This document shows, piece by piece, positions 1 to 8,502 of a DNA stretch of 62,155 bases. Below the pieces are notes generated by a model. It ran no database searches. It saw nothing but the letters and a program-made list of their open reading frames with translations, and was not told the DNA's origin. This stretch comes from JBAYJY01 sp041664945 (GTDB lineage: Bacteria > UBP15 > UBA6099), in NCBI GenBank assembly GCA_041664945.1, contig JBAYJY010000006.1:1-62155 (forward strand), given 5' to 3'. The translations under genes were made by a program, and so were the position numbers. Every line of letters begins with the position of its first letter. Within the stretch, counting starts at the first letter, position 1.

Positions 1-240
1 GACATCGCTCGTGCCATGCAGAATCTGACGCTGCAGATTGCTGAGGTCCACCACATCGGCGTCCGCGATGCCGATGGTTCCGACGCCCGCCGCCGCAAGA
101 TAGTAAATCACCGCCGAGCCAAGCCCGCCCGCGCCGACAACAAGCGCCCGCGAGCCAAGCAATTTCTTCTGGCCTTCCTCGCCGATCGCGGGGAGCATCA
201 GATGACGCGCGTATCTCTGTTGCTGGTCAGGTGAAAACAT
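1..240 (-). CDS. ThiF/MoeB/HesA-family adenylyltransferase (E1-like), 3' part beyond window
   Basis: Only the first 80 codons are inside the window. The translation has the N-terminal part of an E1-like ATP-dependent adenylyltransferase: a start like MFSPDQQQRYARHLMLP, the glycine-rich ATP-binding loop VVGAGGLGSAV near residue 35, and the DADVVDLSNLQRQ signature near residue 60. Known members activate the C-terminus of ThiS or MoaD-type sulfur carriers for thiamin or molybdopterin synthesis. AGGA lies 7 bases before the ATG. It follows the phosphatase gene on the same strand after 54 bases, so the two may be cotranscribed. The piece seen does not separate ThiF from MoeB. Confidence 0.9.
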   Translation of the reverse strand, partial: MFSPDQQQRYARHLMLPAIGEEGQKKLLGSRALVVGAGGLGSAVIYYLAAAGVGTIGIADADVVDLSNLQRQILHGTSDV

Positions 241-294
241 ATTTGTTCCTAAATTTTTGTCATTGCGAGACGTTTTTTGCCGAAGCCATGACGT

Positions 295-1800
295 TTATTT
301 GTTGTTTTTTTCGAAAATCGGGAGCGGCTTGCCGTCCGCCTCGGGCATCTCGACTCCGAGAATGCTCGCCGCGGTCGGCGCCCAGTTTGTCGTGAACGCT
401 TCCTCGATCTCGTCATGCCGGATGCCCGGTCCTGAAAATATCATAGGCACAAACGAATCGTCCGGACATAGCGAACCGTGTTGCCCCGGATGGAATCCGT
501 TCTCTTCATTGATATTGAAATGCTTGTCAAAATATTCGAGCATGATAATGAAGTCCGGCCCCTTCGGGTGGTCCAGACTATGAATTCTTTCGAGCGGCTT
601 CACATAGCGGCCGTCGTTTTTCTCGAAATATTTTTCGATTGGAATCATTTCGCCTACGCCTTCGAAAGGCGGTTTATTCGTGTAAATGTGATATGGTTCG
701 TTAAACGAGCGGCGGGTTAGAAGGAAATCGAGATAGCCGGGAAATTTGAAGTCGGCGAACGGAGCGGCAAGCGCCGACGCCTTGAGGCAATTGTTCAGAA
801 CGGGAACGAGGTCCGCCTCGAAATCCGGCTCGGCCTTCCAGTCGCCGGCGCGTTTGTTTTTCATATAGAACCCGACGGTGGCGCCGTTGCCGAGCGAAAT
901 GATCGCTTCCAGATCGTCGAGTTTTTTAGTCGAAAGCCCGCGGTCGATTTTTTGAATCCCGGCGGCCTGAAGCATCGGGTAGAAACTCGTGAACCACATG
1001 TTGCGATCGCGTTCCGATTCAAGCATAGTCGTCTGCCCGTGGTCGGCGGAGATTGTCCAATAAAAAGTGTCTTCGGGGTTAAAGCGCTTGAGAGCGGCTT
1101 CGAGCCGCCGGAGTTCCGGGTCGATAAAATCGCGTATGTATTCGTTTTGCGCGGCGACGCCGTGCCTGTGGCTGTGGCCGTCGTTGCAGCCGAAATAAAT
1201 CGCGAGCAGGTCGGGCATTTTCTTTTTACATATATTTATCGCGCGGGTGACCAATTGTTTTTCGTAAATCTGAAGCGGCTTCTGCCAGTTTTCAGCGTAA
1301 CCGAACCGTATCATGTCCGTGCGTGAGGGGCGCACCCAGCGCGTCGCGCCCTTTCCGAAATAATGGAAAAAAGAATAAGAGGTTTTTCCGGCGGCGGTCA
1401 TGGCCTCGAAAATCGTAGGATATGCGGGATTGAGATCGTTGTTGATCTGGCCGCCCTTGTGTTTTTCTGGCAGCAGTATTGTCGGGAAGCCGAAAAGTTT
1501 GCGGTCCATGGAATCGAGCGCTTCGTGAAGACTTTCGAGGTATGATCGGCCGCGTACCGGGGTGACGAAACGGTCGACCCACTCGTTGTTGAGGATGCCG
1601 TGATGTCTGTACCAGGCGCCGGTATAGAGCGTGGCGCAGCAGGATCCGGTTGTGGAAGGCAGCATGGTAACGGCATGTTTGACGCGCGTGCCGTTTTTCA
1701 GGAGATTGTTGAAAAAAGGAACTTCGCCTCGGTCGATCAGTCCGTATAACACGCCTTGATGGCAACCGTCGATACCAACCATCACCAAACGTTTCGCCAT
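295..1800 (-). CDS. Alkaline phosphatase superfamily protein (type I phosphodiesterase/nucleotide pyrophosphatase)
   Basis: The 501-residue product fits the metal-dependent phosphodiesterase/nucleotide pyrophosphatase branch of the alkaline phosphatase fold. Visible metal and catalytic elements are VGIDG (D11), the nucleophile region PSTTGSCCATLYTG (probable nucleophile T51), GCNDGHSHRHG, SADHGQT and HPGQHGS. No signal peptide is evident, so it is probably cytoplasmic. I chose the internal ATG because AAGGAG sits 8 bases upstream, because homology begins there, and because a TTGACA-17-TACGAT promoter lies across the 5' end of the longer reading frame. The substrate cannot be told; phosphonate, nucleotide or phosphoglycerol diesters are all possible. 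Confidence 0.85.
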   Translation of the reverse strand: MAKRLVMVGIDGCHQGVLYGLIDRGEVPFFNNLLKNGTRVKHAVTMLPSTTGSCCATLYTGAWYRHHGILNNEWVDRFVTPVRGRSYLESLHEALDSMDRKLFGFPTILLPEKHKGGQINNDLNPAYPTIFEAMTAAGKTSYSFFHYFGKGATRWVRPSRTDMIRFGYAENWQKPLQIYEKQLVTRAINICKKKMPDLLAIYFGCNDGHSHRHGVAAQNEYIRDFIDPELRRLEAALKRFNPEDTFYWTISADHGQTTMLESERDRNMWFTSFYPMLQAAGIQKIDRGLSTKKLDDLEAIISLGNGATVGFYMKNKRAGDWKAEPDFEADLVPVLNNCLKASALAAPFADFKFPGYLDFLLTRRSFNEPYHIYTNKPPFEGVGEMIPIEKYFEKNDGRYVKPLERIHSLDHPKGPDFIIMLEYFDKHFNINEENGFHPGQHGSLCPDDSFVPMIFSGPGIRHDEIEEAFTTNWAPTAASILGVEMPEADGKPLPIFEKNNK

Positions 1801-1864
1801 GTCTGCCGCTCCTTGAATGAATCCGGCGCCGCCGGACCGGACGCGCCCGCGCCCGATCTTATGA

Positions 1865-1893
1865 ATCGTATCCATACGCGCGCGCGGTGTCAA
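1865..1893 (-). promoter_or_regulatory. Predicted sigma-70-type promoter for the phosphatase gene
   Basis: On the minus strand TTGACA is followed by 17 bases and TACGAT. Transcription would begin near 1858, upstream of the chosen ATG but downstream of the longest possible ORF start. This supports the shorter protein. Confidence 0.6.
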
Positions 1894-2005
1894 ATGATTC
1901 TCCGCCGCAGGTCATAAAAATAATTTTTGCTAAAGAGTATGTTGTATTTTCATATGAAAACCTGAGCCGCAGGCGGCAGGCTCTCAATATTGCGCTCCAT
2001 TATCC

Positions 2006-2034
2006 TTGACACAAAAAGGCAATGCTCCTAAAAT
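2006..2034 (+). promoter_or_regulatory. Promoter of the tRNA-Cys/tRNA-Val unit
   Basis: A perfect TTGACA is followed by exactly 17 bases and TAAAAT. The expected start site lies about 14 bases before the first tRNA. It is one of the strongest promoter matches in the window, as expected for stable RNA. Confidence 0.8.
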
Positions 2035-2054
2035 GTCTCTCTGTACTTGGTGAG

Positions 2055-2126
<72 letters not shown>

Positions 2127-2137
2127 TAAGTGATTGC

Positions 2138-2209
2138 GGGTGGTTAGTTCAGAGGAAGAACGTCTGCTTGACGTGCAGAAGGTCACAGGTTCAAGTCCTG
2201 TACCACCCA
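2138..2209 (+). tRNA. tRNA-Val (GAC)
   Basis: The acceptor stem GGGTGGT pairs with ACCACCC, the anticodon stem-loop TCTGC-TTGACGT-GCAGA gives anticodon GAC, and the T arm ACAGG-TTCAAGT-CCTGT is intact. The discriminator is A. It lies 11 bases after tRNA-Cys and shares its promoter. CCA is not encoded. Confidence 0.95.
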
Positions 2210-2211
2210 AG

Positions 2212-2237
2212 CGCCTGCGGTAGCGGGCGATTTTTTT
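2212..2237 (+). terminator. Rho-independent terminator of the tRNA unit
   Basis: CGCCTGC and GCGGGCG form a 7-bp stem with one G-U pair and a GGTA loop, followed directly by a run of seven T. It starts three bases after tRNA-Val. Confidence 0.85.
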
Positions 2238-2306
2238 GTGAGCAGAGCCGGAGCGAAGCCGCGGAGTCGCGGGACCGGCCCGGCTAAATCGGAAAACCCG
2301 TATCGG

Positions 2307-2335
2307 TTGACGGGTTGTATATTATTTGATATACT
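2307..2335 (+). promoter_or_regulatory. Promoter of infC-rpmI-rplT, with leader palindrome
   Basis: TTGACG is followed by 17 bases and TATACT. The leader of about 48 bases to the infC start holds a perfect 12-base palindrome (CGGACATGTCCG, 2354-2365) just before the ribosome-binding site. In many bacteria this operon is repressed by L20 through leader RNA structure. Whether this short hairpin serves that purpose is inference. Confidence 0.7.
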
Positions 2336-2390
2336 TGTCTGTCTATTAGCGGACGGACATGTCCGGAAAGAGAGGTCGTAAAAGAACAAT

Positions 2391-2924
2391 TTGAAACAAA
2401 GGTCGAAGAAACACCTTTACGTCCAAGAAACCCGAATCAATGAAGAGATACGGGCCCCGAAAGTAAGGACCATCAGCGGCAAAGGGGATCCGCTCGGCAT
2501 TCTTCCTATCGAAGAAGCTTTGCGGCTCGCCCAGCTTGAAGAACTCGACCTAGTGGAAGTCGCGCCCGATGCCGACCCGCCGGTCTGCCGCATTATGGAC
2601 CACGGCAAGTATCTCTATGAAAAGCGCAAGAAGACTAAAAAAACCAAGACCCATACTTCCACTCTAAAAGAGATCAAGCTGCGCCCGAAAATCGGACAGC
2701 ACGATTTCGACTTCAAGTCCAAACACGTTGAAAGATTTCTGAAGGATGGGGACAAGGTGAAAGCAACGATCATGTTCCGCGGCCGTGAAATGGACTTCAC
2801 CGACCAGGGCTACCAGCTTCTGCTGCGCCTCGCTGACGGACACAAGGAATATTCGGTGATCGAAAGAATGCCGAAGCTCGAAGGCCGAAACATGATCATG
2901 ATTCTATCGCCATTAAAAAAGTAA
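2391..2924 (+). CDS. infC: Translation initiation factor IF-3
   Basis: The 177-residue protein has the normal IF-3 length and plan: an N-terminal domain with INEEIRAPKVRTISGKGDPLG, a lysine-rich linker (about residues 80-95) and a C-terminal domain starting KEIKLRPKIGQHDFD. IF-3 binds the 30S subunit, keeps subunits apart and checks start-codon pairing. The start is TTG, with AGAGG 15 bases upstream; infC in other bacteria also uses a rare start codon, which allows IF-3 to limit its own synthesis. It is the first gene of the usual infC-rpmI-rplT operon. Confidence 0.97.
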   Translation: MKQRSKKHLYVQETRINEEIRAPKVRTISGKGDPLGILPIEEALRLAQLEELDLVEVAPDADPPVCRIMDHGKYLYEKRKKTKKTKTHTSTLKEIKLRPKIGQHDFDFKSKHVERFLKDGDKVKATIMFRGREMDFTDQGYQLLLRLADGHKEYSVIERMPKLEGRNMIMILSPLKK

Positions 2925-2936
2925 GGATATATAGTC

Positions 2937-3131
2937 ATGCCTAAGATGAAGACCCACAAAGGAGCCGCGAAGCGGTTCAAAAAGACAGGTTCCGGAAAGA
3001 TCATCCGGCACAAGCAGGGTATGGGCCATTTGCTCTCCGGCAAAAGCCGCAAGCGCAAACGCCGCCTGAAGTGCGTCGCCGTTATGTCCGGCGGACAGCT
3101 CAATCAGGTCCTGAAAGTAACACAATTCTAA
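2937..3131 (+). CDS. rpmI: 50S ribosomal protein L35
   Basis: The 64-residue, very basic protein has the L35 signature MPKMKTHKGAAKRFKKTGSG and the central HLLSGKSRKRKRRL segment. Length matches the family. It is 12 bases after infC and 26 bases before rplT, the standard order. It is a structural protein of the large ribosomal subunit. Confidence 0.97.
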   Translation: MPKMKTHKGAAKRFKKTGSGKIIRHKQGMGHLLSGKSRKRKRRLKCVAVMSGGQLNQVLKVTQF

Positions 3132-3157
3132 TCGATAGTGATAGAAGGAGTTAAGTC

Positions 3158-3514
3158 ATGCCGCGCGTAAAACGTGGAGTAACAGCAAGGGCGAAAGCGA
3201 ATAAAGTCGCCAAACAAACTAAAGGCTATCGCGGAGCGCGAAGCCGACACTATAAAAACGCTCACGAAGCGGTGCTGCATTCGAAAGCATACGCATATCG
3301 TGACCGGAGAAACCGCAAAAGGGAATTCCGACGCCTGTGGATCGCGCGCATCAGCGCCGGGGTCCGCGCTCAGGGACTTACCTACAGTGTGTTTATGGAC
3401 GGTCTCAAGAAGGCGCAGATCGATCTCGATCGCAAGAGCCTCTCTGAACTGGCCATTCACGACCCAAACGCGTTCACGAAACTCGTCGAACTCGTTCGCC
3501 AGCAAGTGGCCTGA
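3158..3514 (+). CDS. rplT: 50S ribosomal protein L20
   Basis: The 118-residue protein begins MPRVKRGVTARAKANKV and keeps the GYRGARSRHYKNAHEAV, AYAYRDRRNRKREFR and LWIARISAGVR blocks of L20. The family binds 23S rRNA early in 50S assembly and often represses its own operon. AAGGAG lies 10 bases before the ATG. A strong terminator follows. Confidence 0.97.
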   Translation: MPRVKRGVTARAKANKVAKQTKGYRGARSRHYKNAHEAVLHSKAYAYRDRRNRKREFRRLWIARISAGVRAQGLTYSVFMDGLKKAQIDLDRKSLSELAIHDPNAFTKLVELVRQQVA

Positions 3515-3545
3515 TTGCATTTTTCTTTTTAACGATCGTAAAACC

Positions 3546-3590
3546 GCGCCGCTTTAGACCCTATCGGGATTTTGAAGCGGCGCTTTTCTT
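3546..3590 (+). terminator. Terminator after rplT
   Basis: A 9-bp stem GCGCCGCTT/AAGCGGCGC encloses a 20-base loop and is followed by TTTTCTTT. It ends the infC operon. Confidence 0.85.
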
Positions 3591-3605
3591 TGCTAAAGGA
3601 ATCGG

Positions 3606-4460
3606 GTGACTGTGATGGCAGAAGGCGACATCATTGAAAGCGTACAGAACAAGCGCGTAAAGGAACTGGCCGCGCTATCTACTAAAAAGGCGCGCCGCGT
3701 TTCCGGACACTTCGTCGCCGAGGGCGCGCGCCTCGTTCGCGAAGCCATATTCGCGGATTCCGTCACCGTCCACCGCGTCGCCATTCAGGCCGACCGCGCT
3801 CAGGAAAAACCCATCCTTCACATCATCGCCGTCTGCATCGAACGCAAAATCCCCATCCTCTACGTCAACGATCAGGTCATGGCGAAAATCAGCCGAATGG
3901 ACACCTCGCAGGGCGCTCTCGCCGAACTCTCCATCGACTCCAAGCCGACTCTCGCGGACGCCGATTTCAGCGGCCCGACCATTCTCGCCCACGGCATTCA
4001 GGATCCGCGCAACATGGGGTTGCTGATGCGCACTGCAGAAGCCGCCGGCGTCACCACGTTCTTCGCCTCCGCCCGCGCCACCGACCCGTTCCATCCGACC
4101 GCTCTGCAAACTTCCATGGGCGCCGCCTTCCACCAGAAGGTCATCGCCGACGCCGACAGTTTCGCGGTCATCGAAATGGCTAAGAAAAAAGGCATTCCCG
4201 TTTTCGGCACCGCCGTTCGCAACGGCATGCCCGCCAACGAATGGCTCGAAACCGCTCCGGACCGATTCCTGCTCGCCCTCGGCAACGAGGGCGCCGGCCT
4301 CGAAACGGACATCGCCCGCCTCGTCACAAGAAATATCACGCTCCCGATGTGGGGCAAAACAGAATCCCTGAACGTTGCGGTGGCAGCCGGCGTTTTCCTT
4401 TACATCGCCCGCCTCGCATCCGAAAAACGAAAACCAGCCGGAAAACCCGGAAAAAAATAA
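3606..4460 (+). CDS. SpoU/TrmH-family RNA 2'-O-ribose methyltransferase
   Basis: The protein has the three SPOUT-knot motifs of the SpoU family: ILAHGIQDPRNMGLLMRTAE (conserved N and R), LLALGNEGAGLETD, and ITLPMWGKTESLNVAVAAG. The N-terminal 100 residues resemble the RNA-binding substrate domain (NKRVKELAAL, GHFVAEGARLVREA). Such enzymes methylate ribose in 23S rRNA or tRNA using S-adenosylmethionine; the exact site cannot be told. The start is uncertain: GTG at 3606, GTG at 3612 or ATG at 3615. I use the first because AAAGGA lies 5 bases upstream of it. The tail is lysine-rich. Confidence 0.88.
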   Translation: MTVMAEGDIIESVQNKRVKELAALSTKKARRVSGHFVAEGARLVREAIFADSVTVHRVAIQADRAQEKPILHIIAVCIERKIPILYVNDQVMAKISRMDTSQGALAELSIDSKPTLADADFSGPTILAHGIQDPRNMGLLMRTAEAAGVTTFFASARATDPFHPTALQTSMGAAFHQKVIADADSFAVIEMAKKKGIPVFGTAVRNGMPANEWLETAPDRFLLALGNEGAGLETDIARLVTRNITLPMWGKTESLNVAVAAGVFLYIARLASEKRKPAGKPGKK

Positions 4461-4492
4461 TTCGACGCTTAACATCAACTCGAAGGTGCGAC

Positions 4493-5515
4493 ATGAATGA
4501 AGATCTGAAAGCGATTACCGAAGAAGCTGCGTCCGCCATCCGCGGAGCGCAAAACCATCAGGACCTCCAGAACATCAAGGCTCAGTATCTCGGCAAAAAA
4601 GGCAAGTTCGGCGACTTCATGAATCATATCCGGGAGCTGCCGAGCAACCAGCGCCGCGCATTCGGAGAAGAGGTCAATCAGGCGAAAGTTCAACTCGAAG
4701 AGGAAGCCGACAAGCGCAAGGCCGAACTCGATCAGAAGAAAATTGAAGAAAAAATCAAAGCGCAGAAACTCGACATATCTCTGCCGGGATTCCGCTTCAC
4801 AACAGGCCGCACACACCCGCTGACGCGCGTATGGAACGAAGCGTGCGATATCTTTATCGCCATGGGCTTCGACGTCGTCGACGGCCCGGAGATCGAAACC
4901 GAGTGGTACAATTTCGAAGCGCTGAACATCCACGCCGACCACCCGGCGCGCGACTCGCAGGACTCATTCTACATCACGGACACCACGCTGCTTCTCACGC
5001 AGACCTCGCCCGTTCAGATCCGCACGATGGAAAAGATCGGCAAGCCGCCCGTTCAGATCGTCTGCCCAGGCCGCACCTTCCGCCGCGACTCGGTGGACGC
5101 CAGCCATTCTCCGATCTTCAACCAGATCGAGGGCCTCATGGTCGGCGAAAACATTACCATGAGCCACCTCAAGGCGACACTCGAAGCTTTCAATAAGGAA
5201 ATGTTCGGCCCCAGCGTGAAGTCGCGCTTCCGGCCCGACTTTTTCCCGTTCGTCGAGCCTGGCGTCGAGATCGCAATCTCGTGCATCATCTGCGGCGGCG
5301 ACGGCTGCCCGGTCTGCAAACGCAGCGGCTGGCTCGAAATTCTCGGCGCCGGAATGGTGCACCCGCAGGTGCTCCGCAACGGCGGCTTCAATCCCGACGA
5401 GGTCAGCGGCTTCGCATTCGGCATCGGCATCGACCGCGTCGCAATGCTCAAATACGGCATCGACGACATCAGGCTGCTCTACGAAAACGACATCCGCTTT
5501 CTCGAACAGTTCTGA
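4493..5515 (+). CDS. pheS: Phenylalanyl-tRNA synthetase alpha subunit
   Basis: The 340-residue catalytic subunit of the PheST heterotetramer charges tRNA-Phe. An N-terminal coiled coil (about residues 1-95) is followed by the class II catalytic core: motif 2 GRTFRRDSVDASHSPIFNQ and motif 3 FGIGIDRVAMLKYGIDDIR. A four-cysteine insert (CIICGGDGCPVCKRSGW) is of the type found in Firmicutes and delta-type PheS. The start is the ATG after CGAAGG; a longer in-frame extension overlaps the methyltransferase gene and does not resemble PheS. It pairs with pheT downstream. Confidence 0.96.
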   Translation: MNEDLKAITEEAASAIRGAQNHQDLQNIKAQYLGKKGKFGDFMNHIRELPSNQRRAFGEEVNQAKVQLEEEADKRKAELDQKKIEEKIKAQKLDISLPGFRFTTGRTHPLTRVWNEACDIFIAMGFDVVDGPEIETEWYNFEALNIHADHPARDSQDSFYITDTTLLLTQTSPVQIRTMEKIGKPPVQIVCPGRTFRRDSVDASHSPIFNQIEGLMVGENITMSHLKATLEAFNKEMFGPSVKSRFRPDFFPFVEPGVEIAISCIICGGDGCPVCKRSGWLEILGAGMVHPQVLRNGGFNPDEVSGFAFGIGIDRVAMLKYGIDDIRLLYENDIRFLEQF

Positions 5516-5540
5516 TTACAAAGTTAGAGGCGATACATAT

Positions 5541-5559
5541 TCACCACGTAGACACCGAG
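5541..5559. repeat. Possible fragment of an interspersed repeat in the pheS-pheT gap
   Basis: TCACCACGTAGACACCGAG stands alone in an otherwise featureless 93-base gap between two cotranscribed genes. It resembles short TCACCACGGAGACACGGAG-type intergenic elements that I know from many environmental genomes. A copy count in the genome would decide this; only one copy is visible here. Confidence 0.25.
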
Positions 5560-5608
5560 TTTGCAAGGGTTGATAGAACTGAAGTGAACGACAACAAGGA
5601 GCGCAACA

Positions 5609-8005
5609 ATGCAAGTTCCAGTGGATTGGCTGAGAGAATACGTTGATTTCGACGAGTCGCTCGAAGAAATCGCGCACAAAATGACCATGGCCGGCGCCGA
5701 AGTCGGCGAGATCGCAACCGAACGTTTCGGCTACGACAACTCGTTCGTCGGCAAGATCGTCAAAACCGAAGCGCACCCGAAAAAGGACGGCTTTTTCGTC
5801 CTCACCGTCGCCGGCGGCGACATAGAGAGAATCGTTCTAACGAACCTGCGCCCGTTCGAAGTCGGCGAGATCATTCCCGTCGCCTACGAGGGCTTCACAT
5901 TCCCGGACGGCAAAAAGCTCGAACCGATGAAATTCGGCGGCATCGAATCCGCCGCGAAAATAATGTCCGAGTGGGACGTCGAATACTCGAAAGACGCCGG
6001 CGTCATTCTGCCGCTCCCGAAAGACGCGCCCGTCGGCGCCTGCATCCCGGACGTCATGGGCATCACCTGCAAGGTGTTCGTCTTCGACCTCACGCCGAAC
6101 CGCGGCGACCTGCTCTGCGTGTTCGGACTGGCGCGCGAACTCGCCGCCATCCTCGGCAAACCGCTCAAAAAGAATGTCTTCGACGTATCGTTCCCGGAAA
6201 AACCGGGCGACGTCCCCTTCTCGGTCGACATCAAAGACCCCGACCTCTGCCCGCGATACAGCGGACGCATCATTCAGGAGATCAAGATCGAGGAGTCGCC
6301 TGTTGCCATGAAGCGACGCCTCATCGCCTGCGGAATGCGGCCCATCAACGGCATCGTCGACGTCACTAACTACGTCATGCTCGAAGCCGGACAGCCTCTC
6401 CACGCGTTCGACCTCGACACGCTCGAAGACCGCGCAATCATCGTCCGCCGCGCCGAAAATAACGAAACAATTCTCACCATCGACGGCAAGGACCGGCAGC
6501 TCAACTCCGACATGCTCGTCATCGCCGACAAGTCGCGCCCGGTCGCCGTCGCAGGCGTCATGGGCGGCATGCTCACAGAAATCACAGACAAAACTAAAAA
6601 TATGCTTCTCGAATCCGCGCACTTCGAACCGCGCAACCTGCGCCGCACCGCGCTCAAACTCGACATGCGCTCCGAGGCGTCGCTCCGTTTCGAAAAAGGC
6701 GTGCCGGTCGCAACCGCCGTCGACGCCTCCAACTATGCCGCCTACCTGATACATAAAAACGGCTGGGGCGCTCCGCTCGCCGGGCTCATCGACGCCAATC
6801 CGAAACCCTATCAGGCCCCTGTCGTTTCACTCTCGTTCGATAAGGTCCGAAATTTCATTTCGCCCGAACTCACAGACAAGATCATCGAGGACAACCTCAA
6901 TCGGCTCGGTTTCAAAACAGAACTAATCCCCGGCGGACTCAAAGCCACAGCGCCGGAAAACCGGTTCGACATCTCCATCTGGCAGGATCTCGCTGAGGAA
7001 GTCGCCCGCATGTACGGCTTCGAGAACATCACCTCCGGGTTGCCGTTTGTCAAAACGCACCGGGCGACTATGACTCCGTCTCTCGATTCCGCCCGCCGGC
7101 TTCGCAATCTGCTCGTCGGCTGCGGACTCACCGAAAACGTTTCGTTCAGCTTCACAAACGCCGGCGAACTCGCCAAGGTCTGGGGCGATAACCCGCCAGC
7201 CGCCGTGCCGCTCAGAAATCCACTCACTGAAGACCACACCCACCTGCGGCCGTCGCTGATTCCGAATATGCTCAAAACGATTTCGAACAACCTCAAAAAC
7301 GCAGGCGACAAACCGATGCAGATGTTCGAACTCGGAAAAATATTCCTCAACCCGGCCGAACCGACCGAGAAAAACTCGCTCGTTATCGGCGTCACTGGCA
7401 AAACTTTTCAGACGCCCACGAAGTCCGACTACCGGTTCGACACGCCCGGCTACTTCCTCGTCAAAGGAATCGTCGAGCAGTTCCTCGAAAGCCTGACAAC
7501 GCTACCGCTTTCGTTCGTCCCGGCGTCAAACCCGCTGCTGCATCCGTTCCGAAGCGCGGAAGTTCATGTCGGCGGCAAATTAGCCGGCGTTCTCGGCGAA
7601 GTCCACCCTAAAATCTGCGCCGACTCAGACATCAAGCAGAACGTGGCGATCGCCGAATTCGATCTCGACGTGATCGTTCCGCTGCTCAACGCGACTTACA
7701 AATACAATAAAGTTTCGAGACAGCCCGCGCTGCTCCGCGATATCTCAATCGTCGTCTCGGAAGATATTAATGCGCAGACCATCGAGGAGATCATTCGCTC
7801 TAAAGGCGGTTCGCTCCTCGAATCCGTCGGCGTGTTCGATGTTTTCCACGGCGAGATTCTCGGCGCCGGCAAAAAAAGCATCTCGTTCAAGCTCATGTTC
7901 CGCCACGCGGACCGCACGCTGAACGACGACGAGGTCTCCCCGGTCATGGAAGCCATCCTCGCCGACATCAAGCTGTCCACCGGCGGCGCGCTGCGGGATA
8001 TGTAA
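5609..8005 (+). CDS. pheT: Phenylalanyl-tRNA synthetase beta subunit
   Basis: The 798-residue beta subunit begins MQVPVDWLREYVDFDESLEE and shows the family's parts in order: an EMAP-type tRNA-binding region (about 40-150), the B3/B4 editing domain (PRYSGRIIQEIKIEESP, NGIVDVTNYVMLE, HAFDLDTLE), the B5 domain, the catalytic-like domain and the C-terminal anticodon-binding fold (QPALLRDISIVVSEDI). It holds the editing site that hydrolyses Tyr-tRNA-Phe. AAGGAG lies 8 bases before the ATG. The length is normal. Confidence 0.96.
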   Translation: MQVPVDWLREYVDFDESLEEIAHKMTMAGAEVGEIATERFGYDNSFVGKIVKTEAHPKKDGFFVLTVAGGDIERIVLTNLRPFEVGEIIPVAYEGFTFPDGKKLEPMKFGGIESAAKIMSEWDVEYSKDAGVILPLPKDAPVGACIPDVMGITCKVFVFDLTPNRGDLLCVFGLARELAAILGKPLKKNVFDVSFPEKPGDVPFSVDIKDPDLCPRYSGRIIQEIKIEESPVAMKRRLIACGMRPINGIVDVTNYVMLEAGQPLHAFDLDTLEDRAIIVRRAENNETILTIDGKDRQLNSDMLVIADKSRPVAVAGVMGGMLTEITDKTKNMLLESAHFEPRNLRRTALKLDMRSEASLRFEKGVPVATAVDASNYAAYLIHKNGWGAPLAGLIDANPKPYQAPVVSLSFDKVRNFISPELTDKIIEDNLNRLGFKTELIPGGLKATAPENRFDISIWQDLAEEVARMYGFENITSGLPFVKTHRATMTPSLDSARRLRNLLVGCGLTENVSFSFTNAGELAKVWGDNPPAAVPLRNPLTEDHTHLRPSLIPNMLKTISNNLKNAGDKPMQMFELGKIFLNPAEPTEKNSLVIGVTGKTFQTPTKSDYRFDTPGYFLVKGIVEQFLESLTTLPLSFVPASNPLLHPFRSAEVHVGGKLAGVLGEVHPKICADSDIKQNVAIAEFDLDVIVPLLNATYKYNKVSRQPALLRDISIVVSEDINAQTIEEIIRSKGGSLLESVGVFDVFHGEILGAGKKSISFKLMFRHADRTLNDDEVSPVMEAILADIKLSTGGALRDM

Positions 8006-8028
8006 ACCAGGTACAGTCACCGGTTTTA

Positions 8029-8057
8029 TTAAAGTTTTTCCAGTTTTTGCCGATAAT
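8029..8057 (+). promoter_or_regulatory. Possible promoter for the unknown gene at 8064 (leaderless)
   Basis: GATAAT at 8052-8057 ends 7 bases before the ATG, so a transcript from it would start at or next to the AUG. The -35 candidate TTAAAG (17-base spacing) is poor. GATAAT is also the -10 box of two better promoters in this window. Confidence 0.35.
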
Positions 8058-8063
8058 TAGGGT

Positions 8064-8459
8064 ATGAAGATAGATGTCACTCCATATCTTTCAAAGCTTC
8101 AGGAGGCGAGCGCAAAGCTCCAGCCGGAAGATCCTATCCAGAAAAACACGCTTAAGGCGCTTCTAACAAGGATTAAATACTCGCGCATGTCGCGCTCGAA
8201 GCGCGAAGCGCTCTATAGAATGGCCCGCGACCTCGCCGTCAATGACAAGTTGGACGCCAAGGCCGCCAAAGGCATAATGGAGATCATTTTCATCAGCGAA
8301 GTGACCGACACAAGCAAGGAAGGAAAAGATACCAGGCTCGGCCAACGAGAAAAATCGGTTGACGACCAGGTCAAGGAAGTATACTCCTTCAAAGCCGAAC
8401 GCCAGCGCATGAAAGACCAGCTCGACGACATCGGCAACCTGTTCTCTTCGAAAGCGTAA
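8064..8459 (+). CDS. Conserved-looking protein of unknown function
   Basis: I do not recognise this 131-residue soluble protein. It is predicted to be mostly helical, with a basic centre (RIKYSRMSRSKREALYRMARD) and a charged C-terminal coiled segment (KSVDDQVKEVYSFKAERQRMKDQ). It has no signal peptide, cysteines or metal motifs. It stands alone between pheT and an epimerase gene with gaps on both sides, and has no Shine-Dalgarno at a useful distance. Base composition matches its neighbours, which supports a real gene. Confidence 0.7.
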   Translation: MKIDVTPYLSKLQEASAKLQPEDPIQKNTLKALLTRIKYSRMSRSKREALYRMARDLAVNDKLDAKAAKGIMEIIFISEVTDTSKEGKDTRLGQREKSVDDQVKEVYSFKAERQRMKDQLDDIGNLFSSKA

Positions 8460-8467
8460 TACATATA

Positions 8468-8502
8468 GGGATTCCTCGTCACTCCGTTCCCAGGAATGAC
8501 AG
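8468..8502. repeat. REP-like intergenic element, copy 1
   Basis: The core TCGTCACTCCGTTCC (8476-8490) is repeated with one mismatch at 49899-49913, also in an intergenic gap. Inverted repeat ends ATTCCT/AGGAAT and GTCA/TGAC flank this copy. It looks like a short palindromic interspersed element. The number of copies elsewhere is unknown. Confidence 0.4.

Noticed and set aside
1801..1893. 31-residue N-terminal extension of the phosphatase
   Set aside because: A promoter overlaps this region and a good ribosome-binding site serves the internal ATG.
4241..4492. 84-residue extension of PheS
   Set aside because: It overlaps the methyltransferase gene out of frame; PheS homology begins at the internal ATG, which has its own ribosome-binding site.
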